Shown one piece after another: positions 1 through 9,296 of a stretch of 37,409 nucleotides of DNA. The notes under the pieces are model-generated. The model worked only from the letters and a program-made list of their open reading frames with translations. It was not told the origin of the DNA and did no database searches. The translations under genes and the position numbers were made by a program. This DNA is from Cyclostephanos tholiformis (Eukaryota; Bacillariophyta; Thalassiosirophyceae; Thalassiosirales; Thalassiosiraceae). Each line of letters opens with the position of its first letter. The stretch's first letter is position 1. The stretch is taken from positions 1 through 37,409 of the forward strand of contig JALLPB010000004.1 of the NCBI GenBank assembly GCA_036939975.1, given 5' to 3'.

Positions 1-594
1 TGGCCGCTTCGTGTCGCAATTTAATTCCTCCTGTTTTTAATTTTCTGACTAATTTAGTTAGATTTAGTTTTAAACCCCGACGCCTACGGTAATTTCGCTA
101 CGCTGTTGACCTCGCTCGCTCATGTCAGTTTAAAAATATAAAAAATTGAGCGGTGAAGTGTTGTGTTTCTTTTTCTCCCTCCCTCTGGCACAAATCAGCT
201 GGCGCGATCGAGACGCGCGAAATCGGGGAGAGTCTGTTGGGTCTCGTCGAGCTCCCCATTTTTCTCCCCCCCCCGAAAAGAAAATAATAGGTAAGTACCT
301 AACAGTCAGTGCACGTGCTTCAGTTCCGTCAAATCGAGGGGTAGGCAGGTCCAAGAAGAGGTACTACTATTGGGATACTAGAGTCGAAGGCGCGACGAAA
401 GGAAGCACGTGGCGTGGCGGCGATTACGATGTTACCACAATAATTTTACATGGGATCGTATCCCGATACCTTCCCCACCTACTTTTCACACACACACACA
501 CACACACACCCCTTCCTTCACATGCATCCAAAATCCAAAAATAATCTCACACGATATCGAGGGTAGAAACGGTGTAATAGAAAAAGATGGGCAA
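1..594. other. Left flank and probable cobT 5' leader
   Basis: I see no convincing gene here. Short frames exist on both strands, but they carry no recognisable motif and are rich in simple sequence. The palindrome TAGGTA-AG-TACCTA lies near 289-302. The last ~100 bases, with a CA microsatellite and then A-rich DNA, look like promoter or 5' UTR of the downstream cobT gene rather than coding sequence. Confidence 0.5.
487..509. repeat. (CA)n microsatellite
   Basis: An uninterrupted CA dinucleotide run of about 11.5 units. The cobT frame stays open through it and would encode a His-Thr run, but this is upstream of any conserved protein sequence, so it is more likely untranslated. Confidence 0.9.
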
Positions 595-1920
595 ATGACC
601 CGACAAGGCGAAAAAATAAAATCCGACGACGGGCGCGGGATGATGGAGGCGGCGGGGGGGGGAGAATCCCCCCGCTCAATCCTGTCGTCGTCGTTGCTCG
701 ATCCGACGAACGATTTTAATTCCCGTTATCGCGCCGCACGCGCCTACATGGACGAGCTCGCGAAGCCGATCGGTTCCCTAGGTCGTCTCGAGGATCACGC
801 GTCTCGCCTTTGCGCGCTCCTCCGGTCCGCCACCCCCTCCGTCGACGATGTCGTATGTCTGATATTCGCGGCCGATCACGGCATCGCGGGGAACGCCGTC
901 GACGGGGGGGGTATGGATTGTTCGTCGTACCCACGATCGGTAACGAGGAAGGTATTGATGGGACTCGAGCGAGGGATGGCCGGGGCGTCGGTCCTGGCAC
1001 GTGCCAACGGCGTTCATCTTCGCGTCGTCGACGTCGGATTGGCATCGTCATCGCCCTCGGAGGAATGGGGGGAGGGGGAGGAGGATGGGGAGGAGGAGGA
1101 CGTGGATATGCCGACGACGATCCCCCGCTTGTGGTCGGGCGATTCCGTCGTTCGTCATCCCTCGGACGGAACGTTGGGAGTATCCGGCGGAACTAGGAAT
1201 TTCTGCGCGGCCGACGCCATGACGAACGACGACGTCGATCGCTGTTTGTCAATCGGACGCACGGAGACGTCGAAATTCATAAACGACGCGCGCGCCGATA
1301 TGGTAATATTCGGCGAGGTTGGGATAGGGAATACCACGACGAGCGGCGCGCTGATCGCGGCCCTTTGCGGCATATCGGATGCGAGGTCCCTCTGCGGTAC
1401 CGGAAGCGCGCCGTATTCGGACGGCATCGACGACGACGTCGACGACGACGACGTTAGGGCGATGATAATATCGAAGAAGGCATCCATAATCGACTTGGCG
1501 ATGCGTCGTCATCCGTCCCTGGTGGGGGATCCGCGCGGCGCGCTTCGCGCGGTGGGAGGCGCGGAAATAGCATCTATCGTCGGGGGCATGCTCGAATGCT
1601 CGTCGAGGGACGTGCCCGTGCTCGTGGACGGCTACATCGTGACGACGTCGGCCATGATCGCGTCCATGATCGATCCGCTCGTGACTCGACTGCTCATATT
1701 CGCGACGAAATCGACGGAGGTCGGTCAGCGGGTGGCGTTGGACGAGATACGTCGCATCGCGTCGGCGAACGATGTGCCCCCCCCCGTCATGCCCGCGTTG
1801 GACATGAGACTGCGCATGGGCGAGGCGACCGGGGCGCTGTTGGCGGTGCCGTTGATCAGGAGCGCATGCGCGATAGTGACAGAGCTGGCGACGTTGAACG
1901 AAGTCCTAAGTCTTAAATGA
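595..1920 (+). CDS. cobT: Nicotinate-nucleotide:dimethylbenzimidazole phosphoribosyltransferase (CobT)
   Basis: CobT transfers phosphoribose from nicotinate mononucleotide to a lower-ligand base such as dimethylbenzimidazole, giving the alpha-ribazole phosphate used to finish or remodel cobalamin. Counting from the Met at 595 (441 aa), the family signatures appear in order: KPIGSLGRLE (57-66), AADHGIAG (92-99), GEVGIGNTTTSGAL (240-253), LRAVGGAEIA (317-326), PVLVDGYI (341-348) and LDMRLRMGEATGALLA (402-417), with the catalytic-type Glu at 410. Two insertions, a Glu/Asp-rich loop (~151-175) and an Asp run (~277-287), match the local GAC/GAG repeats. The frame is open from 409, but that stretch translates the CA microsatellite, so I prefer 595; the Met at 640 is also possible. 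No intron is seen. No clear targeting peptide is visible. The next gene converges from the other strand. Confidence 0.93.
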   Translation: MTRQGEKIKSDDGRGMMEAAGGGESPRSILSSSLLDPTNDFNSRYRAARAYMDELAKPIGSLGRLEDHASRLCALLRSATPSVDDVVCLIFAADHGIAGNAVDGGGMDCSSYPRSVTRKVLMGLERGMAGASVLARANGVHLRVVDVGLASSSPSEEWGEGEEDGEEEDVDMPTTIPRLWSGDSVVRHPSDGTLGVSGGTRNFCAADAMTNDDVDRCLSIGRTETSKFINDARADMVIFGEVGIGNTTTSGALIAALCGISDARSLCGTGSAPYSDGIDDDVDDDDVRAMIISKKASIIDLAMRRHPSLVGDPRGALRAVGGAEIASIVGGMLECSSRDVPVLVDGYIVTTSAMIASMIDPLVTRLLIFATKSTEVGQRVALDEIRRIASANDVPPPVMPALDMRLRMGEATGALLAVPLIRSACAIVTELATLNEVLSLK

Positions 1921-2131
1921 GTACAGTGGAATCGGGTCGGGTATAATATTATTTAATAACTAATCGCACCCGGTGCGACGGAGATTGTACATGAATTTGA
2001 CCCTTCCTTCTACTTATCAATCACGGAAAGCGCAATATATATTATATTTTGGAGGGTGTTTTTTAATGCCATATGCGCAACGCGAGTCGTATCTGCGTAT
2101 TAAGCACGACCCGAGTGGTATAAAGCAAAGC

Positions 2132-3830
2132 TCAGGCCAACAGTGCGGATGCGATCCAAGCAACGGCAACGGCCTGGACTGACATCATCGCGAGATTCCC
2201 CGCGGCCGACGTGCCTTGTGCGACTCCTTCCGCTTCCGCCGATGTCCCACCGCTACCGACGCCGCCGCCCGTCGTCGTCGTCGTCGTCATGGCGATGGGC
2301 GTGCACATCCCCTTGGCGGGCACGTACGGCATGTCGATGGAATCGACGTCGCACGTGCCCGGACTGCCGATCGGCTCGGTGAAGTAATTACGGAACCACC
2401 TACGATTGTGAACATTCGTCGGATTCACGGTACCGACGATGGAACATAAATCGAGCGCCACGACGTCGTATTCCGCTAGGCGCTGTTCGTGCCAGCCGAA
2501 CGGACCCTCTCCCTGCGTATCGTACACCTGTCCTTTCTCGACGGAGACGAATTGATCGAGAATCTCACTCTTCTGATCGTACACGTCCGAGAACGTCGGA
2601 CTGGGATATATCCAAGTCTCGACGTCCTTGCCCAACTGCAGGAATTCGTCGTCGGTGAGGTACCAGTATACCTCCTCGCCGCCGTAGCTCTCGTTGAATC
2701 CCATCCCCTCAGGACGGGACACGATCGACGCGCCGCACTGGTGCGCGTACTCGCAGTAGTACGCCGCGTCCCACGTGGGACAATCCGCGATCGACCATCC
2801 GATGCCATCGAAGTACTCGGCCCATAGGATCCTGGGCTTCTCGTCCTCGGCCACGTCCGACGTGAGGGATGCGGCATTTCGTGCGGCGCACTCGTACCTC
2901 GACTTGGTCTCGGCGATTATATCGTTCGCCATACCCTCGAGGTTGAATAGGGCGGCGTACATCCCGAGCTTTTTATTCGACGTGATCGGGCGAAGGAGAA
3001 GATAAATACTTATTAATGATGGAATGAAAAATATATATATATATCCAGGCAAAATGTCATGAGTGACTGAATTGGGGGGGGGGGGGGGGAGGGATATAAG
3101 TGCCAACGATTTGGTGGTGGCGCCCCCCGAGACCCCGTTCCGTTTTCTTTTCCCCCCTCCTCTCTATCACACTCACCCAATCAAAGGTTGCCACGGCCGT
3201 CCTCTCCTGCGTCTGCGTATCTGATACGTGACGATCGCCGTCGACGTTGCCGAACAATCCCTCCAAAACGATCGCGTTCGGATTCCTTTCCAAGAATTCG
3301 AAGGTTCCCACATCTATGAGGGTCTGATTGTAAGGATCGTCCGGATAGTAAATCGTCTCGACGGAGGCGGAGGAATTATCGGCATCGTCGTCGTCGTTCA
3401 TGAGGTATTGCAAGCAGGGACTTGAAACGAGCTTCGGATCGCCGATGTACGCCAATATTTCGGACCGTCTCGCGAGCATTTCCAATGGCGGGATCTGTGG
3501 CGTTTCGGTGATGGCCAATCCCCCGACGTGAGGCACGGGCAGGACGACGTGGTATTTTCCGGACGATACCTCGTCGGTTGGGGGTTCCGTGCCGCATTGG
3601 TACAGGAGGTAGGATTTGTCGCTGTACAGGTTCGTTACGATCTTGTAGGTATTGTGGTAGGACACGGAGAGGTAATCGGTCGTTTCGTCGGGCACGAACT
3701 TTTGAGGGAAAAAGTCGGTCCCGTCGTCGTATTCGGATGGGTCGATGCATCCGTTGGGATTGGTCTCGAGGACCGTGGATGATGCCGCGAGGTGGGGCAG
3801 GAGGGCGACGACGGCAAACGAGAGCTTCAT
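2132..3830 (-). CDS. Secreted, probably GPI-anchored periplasmic-binding-protein-like receptor (TroA/FecB type)
   Basis: Two exons, 3830-3177 and 2968-2132, flank a 208-bp phase-0 intron (donor GTGAGT, acceptor AAAAAG), giving 496 aa. The exon 1 frame would read on into the intron, and the exon 2 frame is also open upstream, so two separate ORFs appear unless they are spliced. The N-terminus MKLSFAVVALLPHLAASS is a signal peptide. The C-terminus ends in a short hydrophobic stretch after Gly/Ser/Ala/Thr-rich linker sequence, typical of a GPI signal. The middle resembles helical-backbone substrate-binding proteins: a first lobe ending in a long helix at the splice junction (TFDW joined to LGMYAALFNLEGMAND), then a second lobe starting KPRILWAEYFDG. 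Many cysteines suggest disulphides. Diatoms use such proteins (FBP1-type) for siderophore iron; the ligand here is inference. The intron holds a poly-G run near 3074. Confidence 0.6.
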
Positions 3831-4671
3831 GGATAATTAATTGGTTTGTGGCTCCGGCGAGAGAGAGAAAACTTTTTTTTACTATTAGTGCCATATTTTC
3901 ACCAGGTTGATTTTTTACTACAGATTCCATACTACCATCAATTCTTCGAGGCATGTGTTTCCCACACCCAGCTATTTTTTGTTCTTGGTGTCTCATGCCC
4001 AACCCTGCCAACCCACTCACCACACATTCATATTATTTTATTATGACAATACCATAACTTACTAATAATTTATACCCATCACTGTCTGTCTTTTGATTAG
4101 TGGATGCCGATCCGGCAATTACATAGTAAGAAGTTATGATTACGATGCGAGGGACAAAGAAAATAAATGATTGTGACCACTTCGAAGGCATCATGATGGG
4201 ATATCAACAACGACTTCAAAAGTTCTAGTATCTAGATAGATTATCATCTTAGTGTTAAGAGGCCATGACATATTTTTTATTCTAATATTCCCCTCCATTG
4301 CAAATGCCAACTTCCAAGACCTTTTCGTTGGTTGCTGTGTATGATTTAAAAAGAGTGGCCACCTAAGGCCAGCGGATGGGTCACATTTGGGTGCCCCAAA
4401 CAAGGAGAGGGAAAATGGCGAGTGCAAACCCGGTGGCTAGCACCTCATGCCTTGTGCACACTCATGGGAGAGGTGCAGCACCAAGATCTGGGGGCACCGC
4501 TGCCATACCCATGGATAAAGAGAGCTATCAGATATGAATTTAGGTCCCATATTGTCTCATTCTGCAGATTTAGGACCTGTTTTTGACATGTTGGAGGCAC
4601 AAAGCAGTGTGGGCCGTCTCAATGGCAATCTCATTGCCGATTAGTTACTCTTAACAAGTGTCCTCCCTTAA

Positions 4672-5091
4672 CAGCTTAACCTCTAGTGGAGGTGCATTTC
4701 TGTGCCCATTTCTTTTTCAGGCTTAATAAAAAATAATATCTTTGCCAATTTTGACCACCTAAAAATTATGAAGACATCAAAAATTAGCTGAGCTCGTGTC
4801 AGCTACAATGCTCTCAATTCACTTTTTTACAAAGCTTGTTGCATCCATGAGCTGAATAGTGGGTCCATTTTGTCTTCCAAAAATGTTTTGCCTTGCTAGT
4901 AAAAAATTATGATGAACAATAATAACAATGGCAGCCATCGGGGCGATACAGTGCGGGCCCTCGTCGGATGGCGGCATTTAGTGGCTTTGCATCAAGCTAC
5001 GGATGTGCTTCATTCAGTAATCTAAATTGTTGGCATCTTGAATGCATTTCTTTATTTTTCTCCCACCGGAATGAACTGAGCAGTTTAGCTG
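4672..5091 (+). mobile_element. Short non-autonomous TTAA-flanked element (piggyBac-type MITE), copy A
   Basis: The left end CAGCTTAACCTCTA follows TTAA at 4668-4671. The right end, finishing in TTTAGCTG at 5091, is followed by CTAA, a one-base-decayed TTAA. The sequence aligns with copy B (15434-16189) at both ends and over the blocks around 4780-4900 and 4930-5030, including a GC-rich block that begins GGCAGCCATCGGGG here and GGCGGCCGCCGGGG in copy B. It is about 420 bp, so it lacks some of the interior of copy B. It has no coding capacity. TTAA target duplication is the hallmark of piggyBac, and a piggyBac transposase remnant lies 16 kb away in this window. Its terminal sequence has not been matched to this family. 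Confidence 0.72.
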
Positions 5092-5383
5092 CTAACAAGG
5101 GCAGTCAGAACCACCCACATTTTATGGTAGCCACATAGTACCATAGTTTCTTAGCATATTTCGTCCATTCACAGAGTATGATAGCGCATTGAATGCACAA
5201 GAACCTCGTGTATTTTCCTTTTATTGCAAAACTCTTTGCATCAATTACATAAGAAGTGCATTTTGCTGCACATTTTTTGCGAGTTGTGTTGTACGGAAGA
5301 GTTTTGCATGCCATTTTTATAGGTAGAACTTATCTTACTTTTCCTACCTAGAAATCTCGTACGTACCTACCAAAAAGTACGAG

Positions 5384-5540
5384 TACAGCTTGACCCCAAT
5401 AAGGATTCTGGCGGGAACAAAAAACTGGCATTGGATTTAGTATGACGAGATGTAGAAAAACTCAAACACAATCACAATTACAAACATACCCACCATGATA
5501 ACCTTCCGCCTCCTCCTGCAGCGTGGATTCTTTATTTACA
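5384..5540 (-). mobile_element. Partial TTAA-type element end, copy C (inverted)
   Basis: The block that begins CAGCTTGACC at 5384 is the reverse-complement counterpart of the right end of copy B (16189 back to about 16040). It shares TTCTGGCGGGAA near the tip, a run rich in CAAACACAATCAC, the ACCATG segment, and a CTCCAGC/CTGCAGC segment at the inner limit. I found neither its other end nor a flanking TTAA, so it is a solo end or a decayed copy. It lies about 0.4-0.6 kb upstream of the eS12 start codon. Confidence 0.6.
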
Positions 5541-5950
5541 ACCCATCCAGCACAGATGCAACCTTGTTCCTGGAAATTCCACAGGAAAGCACAGCCTAGG
5601 CTAAATAGCGCAGATTTAGTGCCTCCCCCCAGTTTAGGTGGATTGGACTGAAACAGAATAAAAGTGACTCTATTATTGAAGTGTTGTTATTATTAGACTT
5701 TCGTAAGATTAGAAGGTACCATACAATACATTGAGTATCCACTACTTACCGCCATACTAAAATCCTTGCCGCCATATTCCACAGCCCCACAAGCACATTA
5801 TTTGGCTCATAACCCATCCCACATCCCACATCCCGCCGCCGCCCTCATCAACACGAAAAGGTCACTTTAGGAACCTACGTTGCCGCAAGAGACTGCGTAG
5901 TGTGAGAGTCAATCAGCGACCGGACTGATTAAATATTAAACCACGAAACA

Positions 5951-6499
5951 ATGGCTGACGAAGAAGTGCCCAACGAAGAGATGGCCGAGGAGGTCGAGGA
6001 GGAGGAGGTTGCAGAGATGAACGTCTTGGATGCTCTGAAGGAGGTGCGTCTTTGATAGTTGTACAGCGTCGCCCATTGGCCGGGAATGATGCGGCGTCAA
6101 CAACAGTATTTCTCATTACATATCGCCCGTCTCCTCTTTCGATGCCATCCGCAGGTCCTGAAGAAGGCCCTCGTCCACGATGGACTACGCAAGGGACTAC
6201 ACGAGTGCGCCAAGGCCCTCGACCGCCGCTCGGCCCGTCTCTGCTGCCTCGCGAAGGACTGCGAAAACGAGGAGTACAAGAAGCTGATCCGCGCCCTGTG
6301 CGCCGAGGGCGAGGTACCCGTGATCATGGTCGAGACTGGAAAGGACCTCGGTGCCTGGTGCGGATTGGCCAAGCTCGACGCCGACGGCGAGGTTAAGAAG
6401 GCAGTCAGGACGAGCTGCGCTGTTATCACCGACTTTGGGGAGGAGACTCGTGCGTTAACGGTACTTCTCGACTACCTCCAAAATCAGACCGACGAATAA
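5951..6499 (+). CDS. RPS12: 40S ribosomal protein eS12
   Basis: A structural protein of the cytosolic small ribosomal subunit, in the L7Ae/L30e-like fold family. It has two exons, 5951-6043 and 6155-6499, around a 111-bp phase-0 intron (donor GTGCGT, acceptor CCGCAG), and encodes 145 aa, the usual eS12 size. Exon 1 encodes an acidic N-terminus ([15 protein letters not shown]) typical of the family. Exon 2 carries the conserved core, including [18 protein letters not shown] and [14 protein letters not shown]. Without splicing, the frame stops 12 bases past the donor. It converges with the methyltransferase gene downstream, with only 80 bp between the stop codons. The surrounding intergenic DNA is AT-rich, but the coding region is GC-rich like that of its neighbours. 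Confidence 0.95.
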
Positions 6500-6579
6500 A
6501 ATAATCCGAAGTTCTTTAATATATGCTTGGTTAAACGTGACATAGATATTCCAAGAAACAATTCAAAAATGTCGAGTTA

Positions 6580-7925
6580 TCACTGCATCTCCCTTAGAAA
6601 GTCTAGAGCAATCGACACAGTCATCCCGTCATGATAGATTGGACCGTCGCGGTCAGCTCGACGACAGTAAGCACACCAGTCCTCGACGAAGTGCTCGTAT
6701 GCCAAATGCTCCTTCTCAGCCTCTGTGAATATGATTTCGTAGCATGTCTTCAAGTCTAATGCAACCCCATCGCATGACAATTCTGCGTCATACTCGCCCC
6801 CTCGATCATCACCTGCCGTATTCATTTTCGAGACCGGAACACATGCGAATGCCGCGCGAAGCTGCTCCTCCCTTTCACTCGTCACCATCGGGTTCGTGGC
6901 TTGATACCATTCGTCGCACGTTCCTTCGATGTGCATGCGCACTTCCTCGCAATCAAGTAAGTTGCTCGCCGGCAATAAAACCGCATTGTCTTTCGTAGCA
7001 GCTTGCGTACAGCATCGACGGCATGTAAAGACATTGACCGTTCTGCGGTAATTCTCATCTGGTTGAAAAGTCCCGCTCGACCAAGTAAATGAGGATGGAG
7101 GGCTACTAACAACTTGCTCGGTAGGAGCATTATAATACGAGGGGTCGTGATCCACTTCGTCAACTACAACATCTACCTCGCCATGCATGTGAGTGACATC
7201 TTCAACCTCTCGTCGGATCACCTCGTGTTCTACGTGCCAATCCGCGCCTGGCAGGCGCATCAATAAATTCTTTACGAACTCGGCCGGGTGGAACGATACC
7301 AGGACGTAAACGCCTCCCCGACGAGAAAATTCGCTCGATGTGTCAATATCGCGATTATTGCAATTCGACGTAGGAGGTATATTATGGGGAACCCTCAAGG
7401 CACGATACACCTCGCACAGGAATCGCGCGACGACGGACGTCTCCGCGCACAGGAGGCAATCCAAAGTCGATTTGTCGAAAACTAAGTCGAAACAACCACC
7501 GGATTCATCGCCATCGCACGACGAGGTTGACCCCCCTCGCTTCGCCGCATGCAGCCGACGATACACACCATCCATCGCCAACCGACACGCCTCGTCGCTG
7601 TTGAAATCGAGGTATATCCATTCCATATTATTATTCCCCGAGCATCCCCCGTTCATATCGCTATCATCCGCACCGTCGCGACCTTCCGTTATCCGATGCG
7701 GTCGCATCCCCTCCCAACGGCGCCGCATCCCGTCCAAGGCGCGCGCGTCATTGTCCACGTTTATCACGTTTTCGTATCGGAGTAGTACGCCGTCCCCCGT
7801 GCGCTCTCGTAGGCACAGGAGCGATTCTCCCACGGCGGACGTGCCACACCCGACGTGGAGCGCATTCAGCGATAATGACGACGTCATCCCCGTCGATCGA
7901 TGCCCGTATAAGGATGCGGTACGAC

Positions 7926-7965
<40 letters not shown>

Positions 7966-8082
7966 GTCTCGACCAAACGCGACTCGAGATGGTAGGACCA
8001 AGTGGCGCAAACTACGGAAGTTCGTCAACCACTCGAATGGCGCGTCGATGATGCCGCTGCGATGCGTAGTTCCGTCGCTCAT
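6580..8082 (-). CDS. SAM-dependent methyltransferase, METTL13/EEF1AKMT4/CSKMT-like
   Basis: A 500-aa seven-beta-strand methyltransferase. Motif I is LHVGCGTSAVGESL (75-88), the post-I acidic strand is VINVDND (106-112), and the characteristic motif IV FDLVFDKSTLDCL (198-210) closely matches the DKGTLDA signature of the lysine methyltransferases METTL13, EEF1AKMT4 and citrate-synthase KMT. Strand GGVYVLVSF follows. A second half of about 230 aa has no recognised domain; it holds CRRCC and CAYCRR cysteine pairs and an acidic tail. A Ser run at 41-52 comes from a TCG repeat. The substrate is unknown; protein lysine methylation is the family expectation, not something seen here. No intron is evident. 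It runs divergently from the gene starting at 8337. Confidence 0.8.
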
Positions 8083-8336
8083 GGCGAACGTCGAGCATGG
8101 AGCTTGATACGAGATTCCCTAGACTATAAGTACAATATCCATTGTCGAGCAGCAGAGCATAATCCTCTGCCACGGAATAAATTAAAAAATTACCTGTTAC
8201 GAGGGTTGACAATTTTTGCGGGAAGCGATGGTTGAAGTTTAGATACACATCACTACGTATTCTCAGTGTATCTATCATCAACGGCACGATAACCATAGAG
8301 AGAGTGAATCCATTGCTGAGGCACGCAGGTATTACC

Positions 8337-9083
8337 ATGGCCAAGGCTTCTCGAAAGCGTCCGATGAGCGCCATCGCGATCGCCGTGGCAGTGATAATAT
8401 CCAACGAAGCAAAATACGTCGCTCTCGCATCGCCCTCCCCCCAAATAAAAGGATGCATCGGCGCGCTTCGCCTTCCATGGCAGAATGATCCTCCCTCGCC
8501 GCCGGCCGATATCCCCACGTCGTCGTCAACGTCCTCGTCGTTGGACGCCGCCCCAAGGGGGGGGGGGGGGGGAGTCGTCGTTGGCGATGATAGGCGTGCC
8601 GGTATTCAGAAGGGCAGCGCTACCCCCAAGTCTTCAGTCGGGGGGGGAACGCCCAAGAGGAAGAAGATGACGAAGAAGAAGCGAGCGGCCGTTCGCGGGG
8701 TAACGAGCGGCGGCGGCGGCGGCGGCGGCGACGCGCCGATCCTGCCCGACGAAAGTCGTACGCCGGGGGGGATGGGCGTCGCGAGGCGCGGCGTCGGCGG
8801 CGTCGTCGGCGCATCGGCATCATCGACGGCGTCATCGATAACGACCGGCGAGACGATGCCGTCCATATTTCGCATCCCCTCGGAGGAAAAGTACGACCGA
8901 TACGCGGCGGCGTTGGCCGTGACGGAGGGACTGAGGAGGGTGCGCGATGCGGAGATCGAATCCGCCGGCGGCGTCGTCGGGGGTAGGACGAAGTCGTGGC
9001 TGGGAGGCGTGGGGGGGGGCAAGGGGGGGGGGGGGGGGGGGGGGGAAGCAATGCTAAAATGGTGTGTTGTGTTGTTTGTTTGA
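8337..9083 (+). CDS. Basic Gly-rich protein of unknown function, apparently truncated
   Basis: The frame is open from 8232, but the Met at 8337 gives a better N-terminus: MAKASRKRPMSAIAIAVAVIIS looks like a signal or plastid presequence, and it is followed by ALASP. After that come a Gly-rich low-complexity stretch, a basic cluster (TPKRKKMTKKKRAA), another Gly/Ala-rich stretch, and one conserved-looking segment, PSEEKYDRYAAALAVTEGLRR, near the end. The frame then runs through a ~30-base poly-G tract (from about 9018) and ends in unconvincing sequence at 9083. The real protein may continue through a frame error in the homopolymer, or may have been cut off by the transposon end about 110 bp downstream. 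I do not recognise the family. Some of its Gly content simply reflects GGC/GGG repeats. Confidence 0.5.
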   Translation: MAKASRKRPMSAIAIAVAVIISNEAKYVALASPSPQIKGCIGALRLPWQNDPPSPPADIPTSSSTSSSLDAAPRGGGGGVVVGDDRRAGIQKGSATPKSSVGGGTPKRKKMTKKKRAAVRGVTSGGGGGGGDAPILPDESRTPGGMGVARRGVGGVVGASASSTASSITTGETMPSIFRIPSEEKYDRYAAALAVTEGLRRVRDAEIESAGGVVGGRTKSWLGGVGGGKGGGGGGGEAMLKWCVVLFV

Positions 9084-9101
9084 CGAAGCTAGTGAAATCA
9101 G

Positions 9102-9145
9102 GAAGTCGTTAGGAAGTCGCTACAAAGTCGGTACGAAGTAGCTAG
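9102..9145. repeat. Four tandem 11-bp repeats
   Basis: The units are GAAGTCGTTAG, GAAGTCGCTAC, AAAGTCGGTAC and GAAGTAGCTAG, directly abutting. They lie between the truncated Gly-rich gene and a transposon end, about 150 bp before the metallopeptidase start codon. Confidence 0.8.
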
Positions 9146-9189
9146 GAACTTTTTTCTCGATTGTTACCGGACTCGTAGTATTCGTACGT

Positions 9190-9253
9190 TCATATGGAAT
9201 GGGGCAGGAGTTTTTTGTTCCCGCCCGACCACTAATAGAGATGTTATTCTGTT
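9190..9253 (+). mobile_element. TTAA-type element right end, copy D
   Basis: The sequence around 9203-9253 (GGGCAGGAG, a T run, TTCCCGCCC, then CTAATAGAG) parallels the right terminus of copy B in the same orientation (GGCGGGA, loop, TCCCGCC, then AAATAGAG). It ends in TTCTG just before TTTTAA, where an intact copy would meet its TTAA. No left end was found. It sits about 45-100 bp upstream of the metallopeptidase ATG, so it probably forms part of that gene's promoter or 5' UTR. Confidence 0.55.
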
Positions 9254-9296
9254 TTAAAACGTGTTTGTACCCAACAAACATTGCCGATAACTAATC

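Larger units (their letters stand above)
3831..5950. other. AT-rich intergenic block with transposon remnants
   Basis: This 2.1-kb stretch separates two divergently transcribed genes and is much poorer in GC than its neighbours. It contains one complete TTAA-type element (4672-5091) and one end of a related copy (from 5384). The part at 3900-4660 has no ORF that I recognise; a minus-strand frame at 4191-4427 has no identifiable motif. The eS12 promoter must lie in the last few hundred bases, but no TATA-like element could be assigned with confidence. Confidence 0.6.

Noticed and set aside
409..594. N-terminal extension of CobT
   Set aside because: The open frame translates the CA microsatellite into a His-Thr run and has no counterpart in CobT proteins.
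7340..8107. A 255-aa plus-strand ORF
   Set aside because: It is antisense to the methyltransferase, and its composition (Arg/Ser-rich, Asp run) is the mirror of that coding sequence.
8012..8518. A 168-aa minus-strand ORF overlapping two genes
   Set aside because: It overlaps the methyltransferase start and the presequence of the plus-strand gene and has no recognisable domain.
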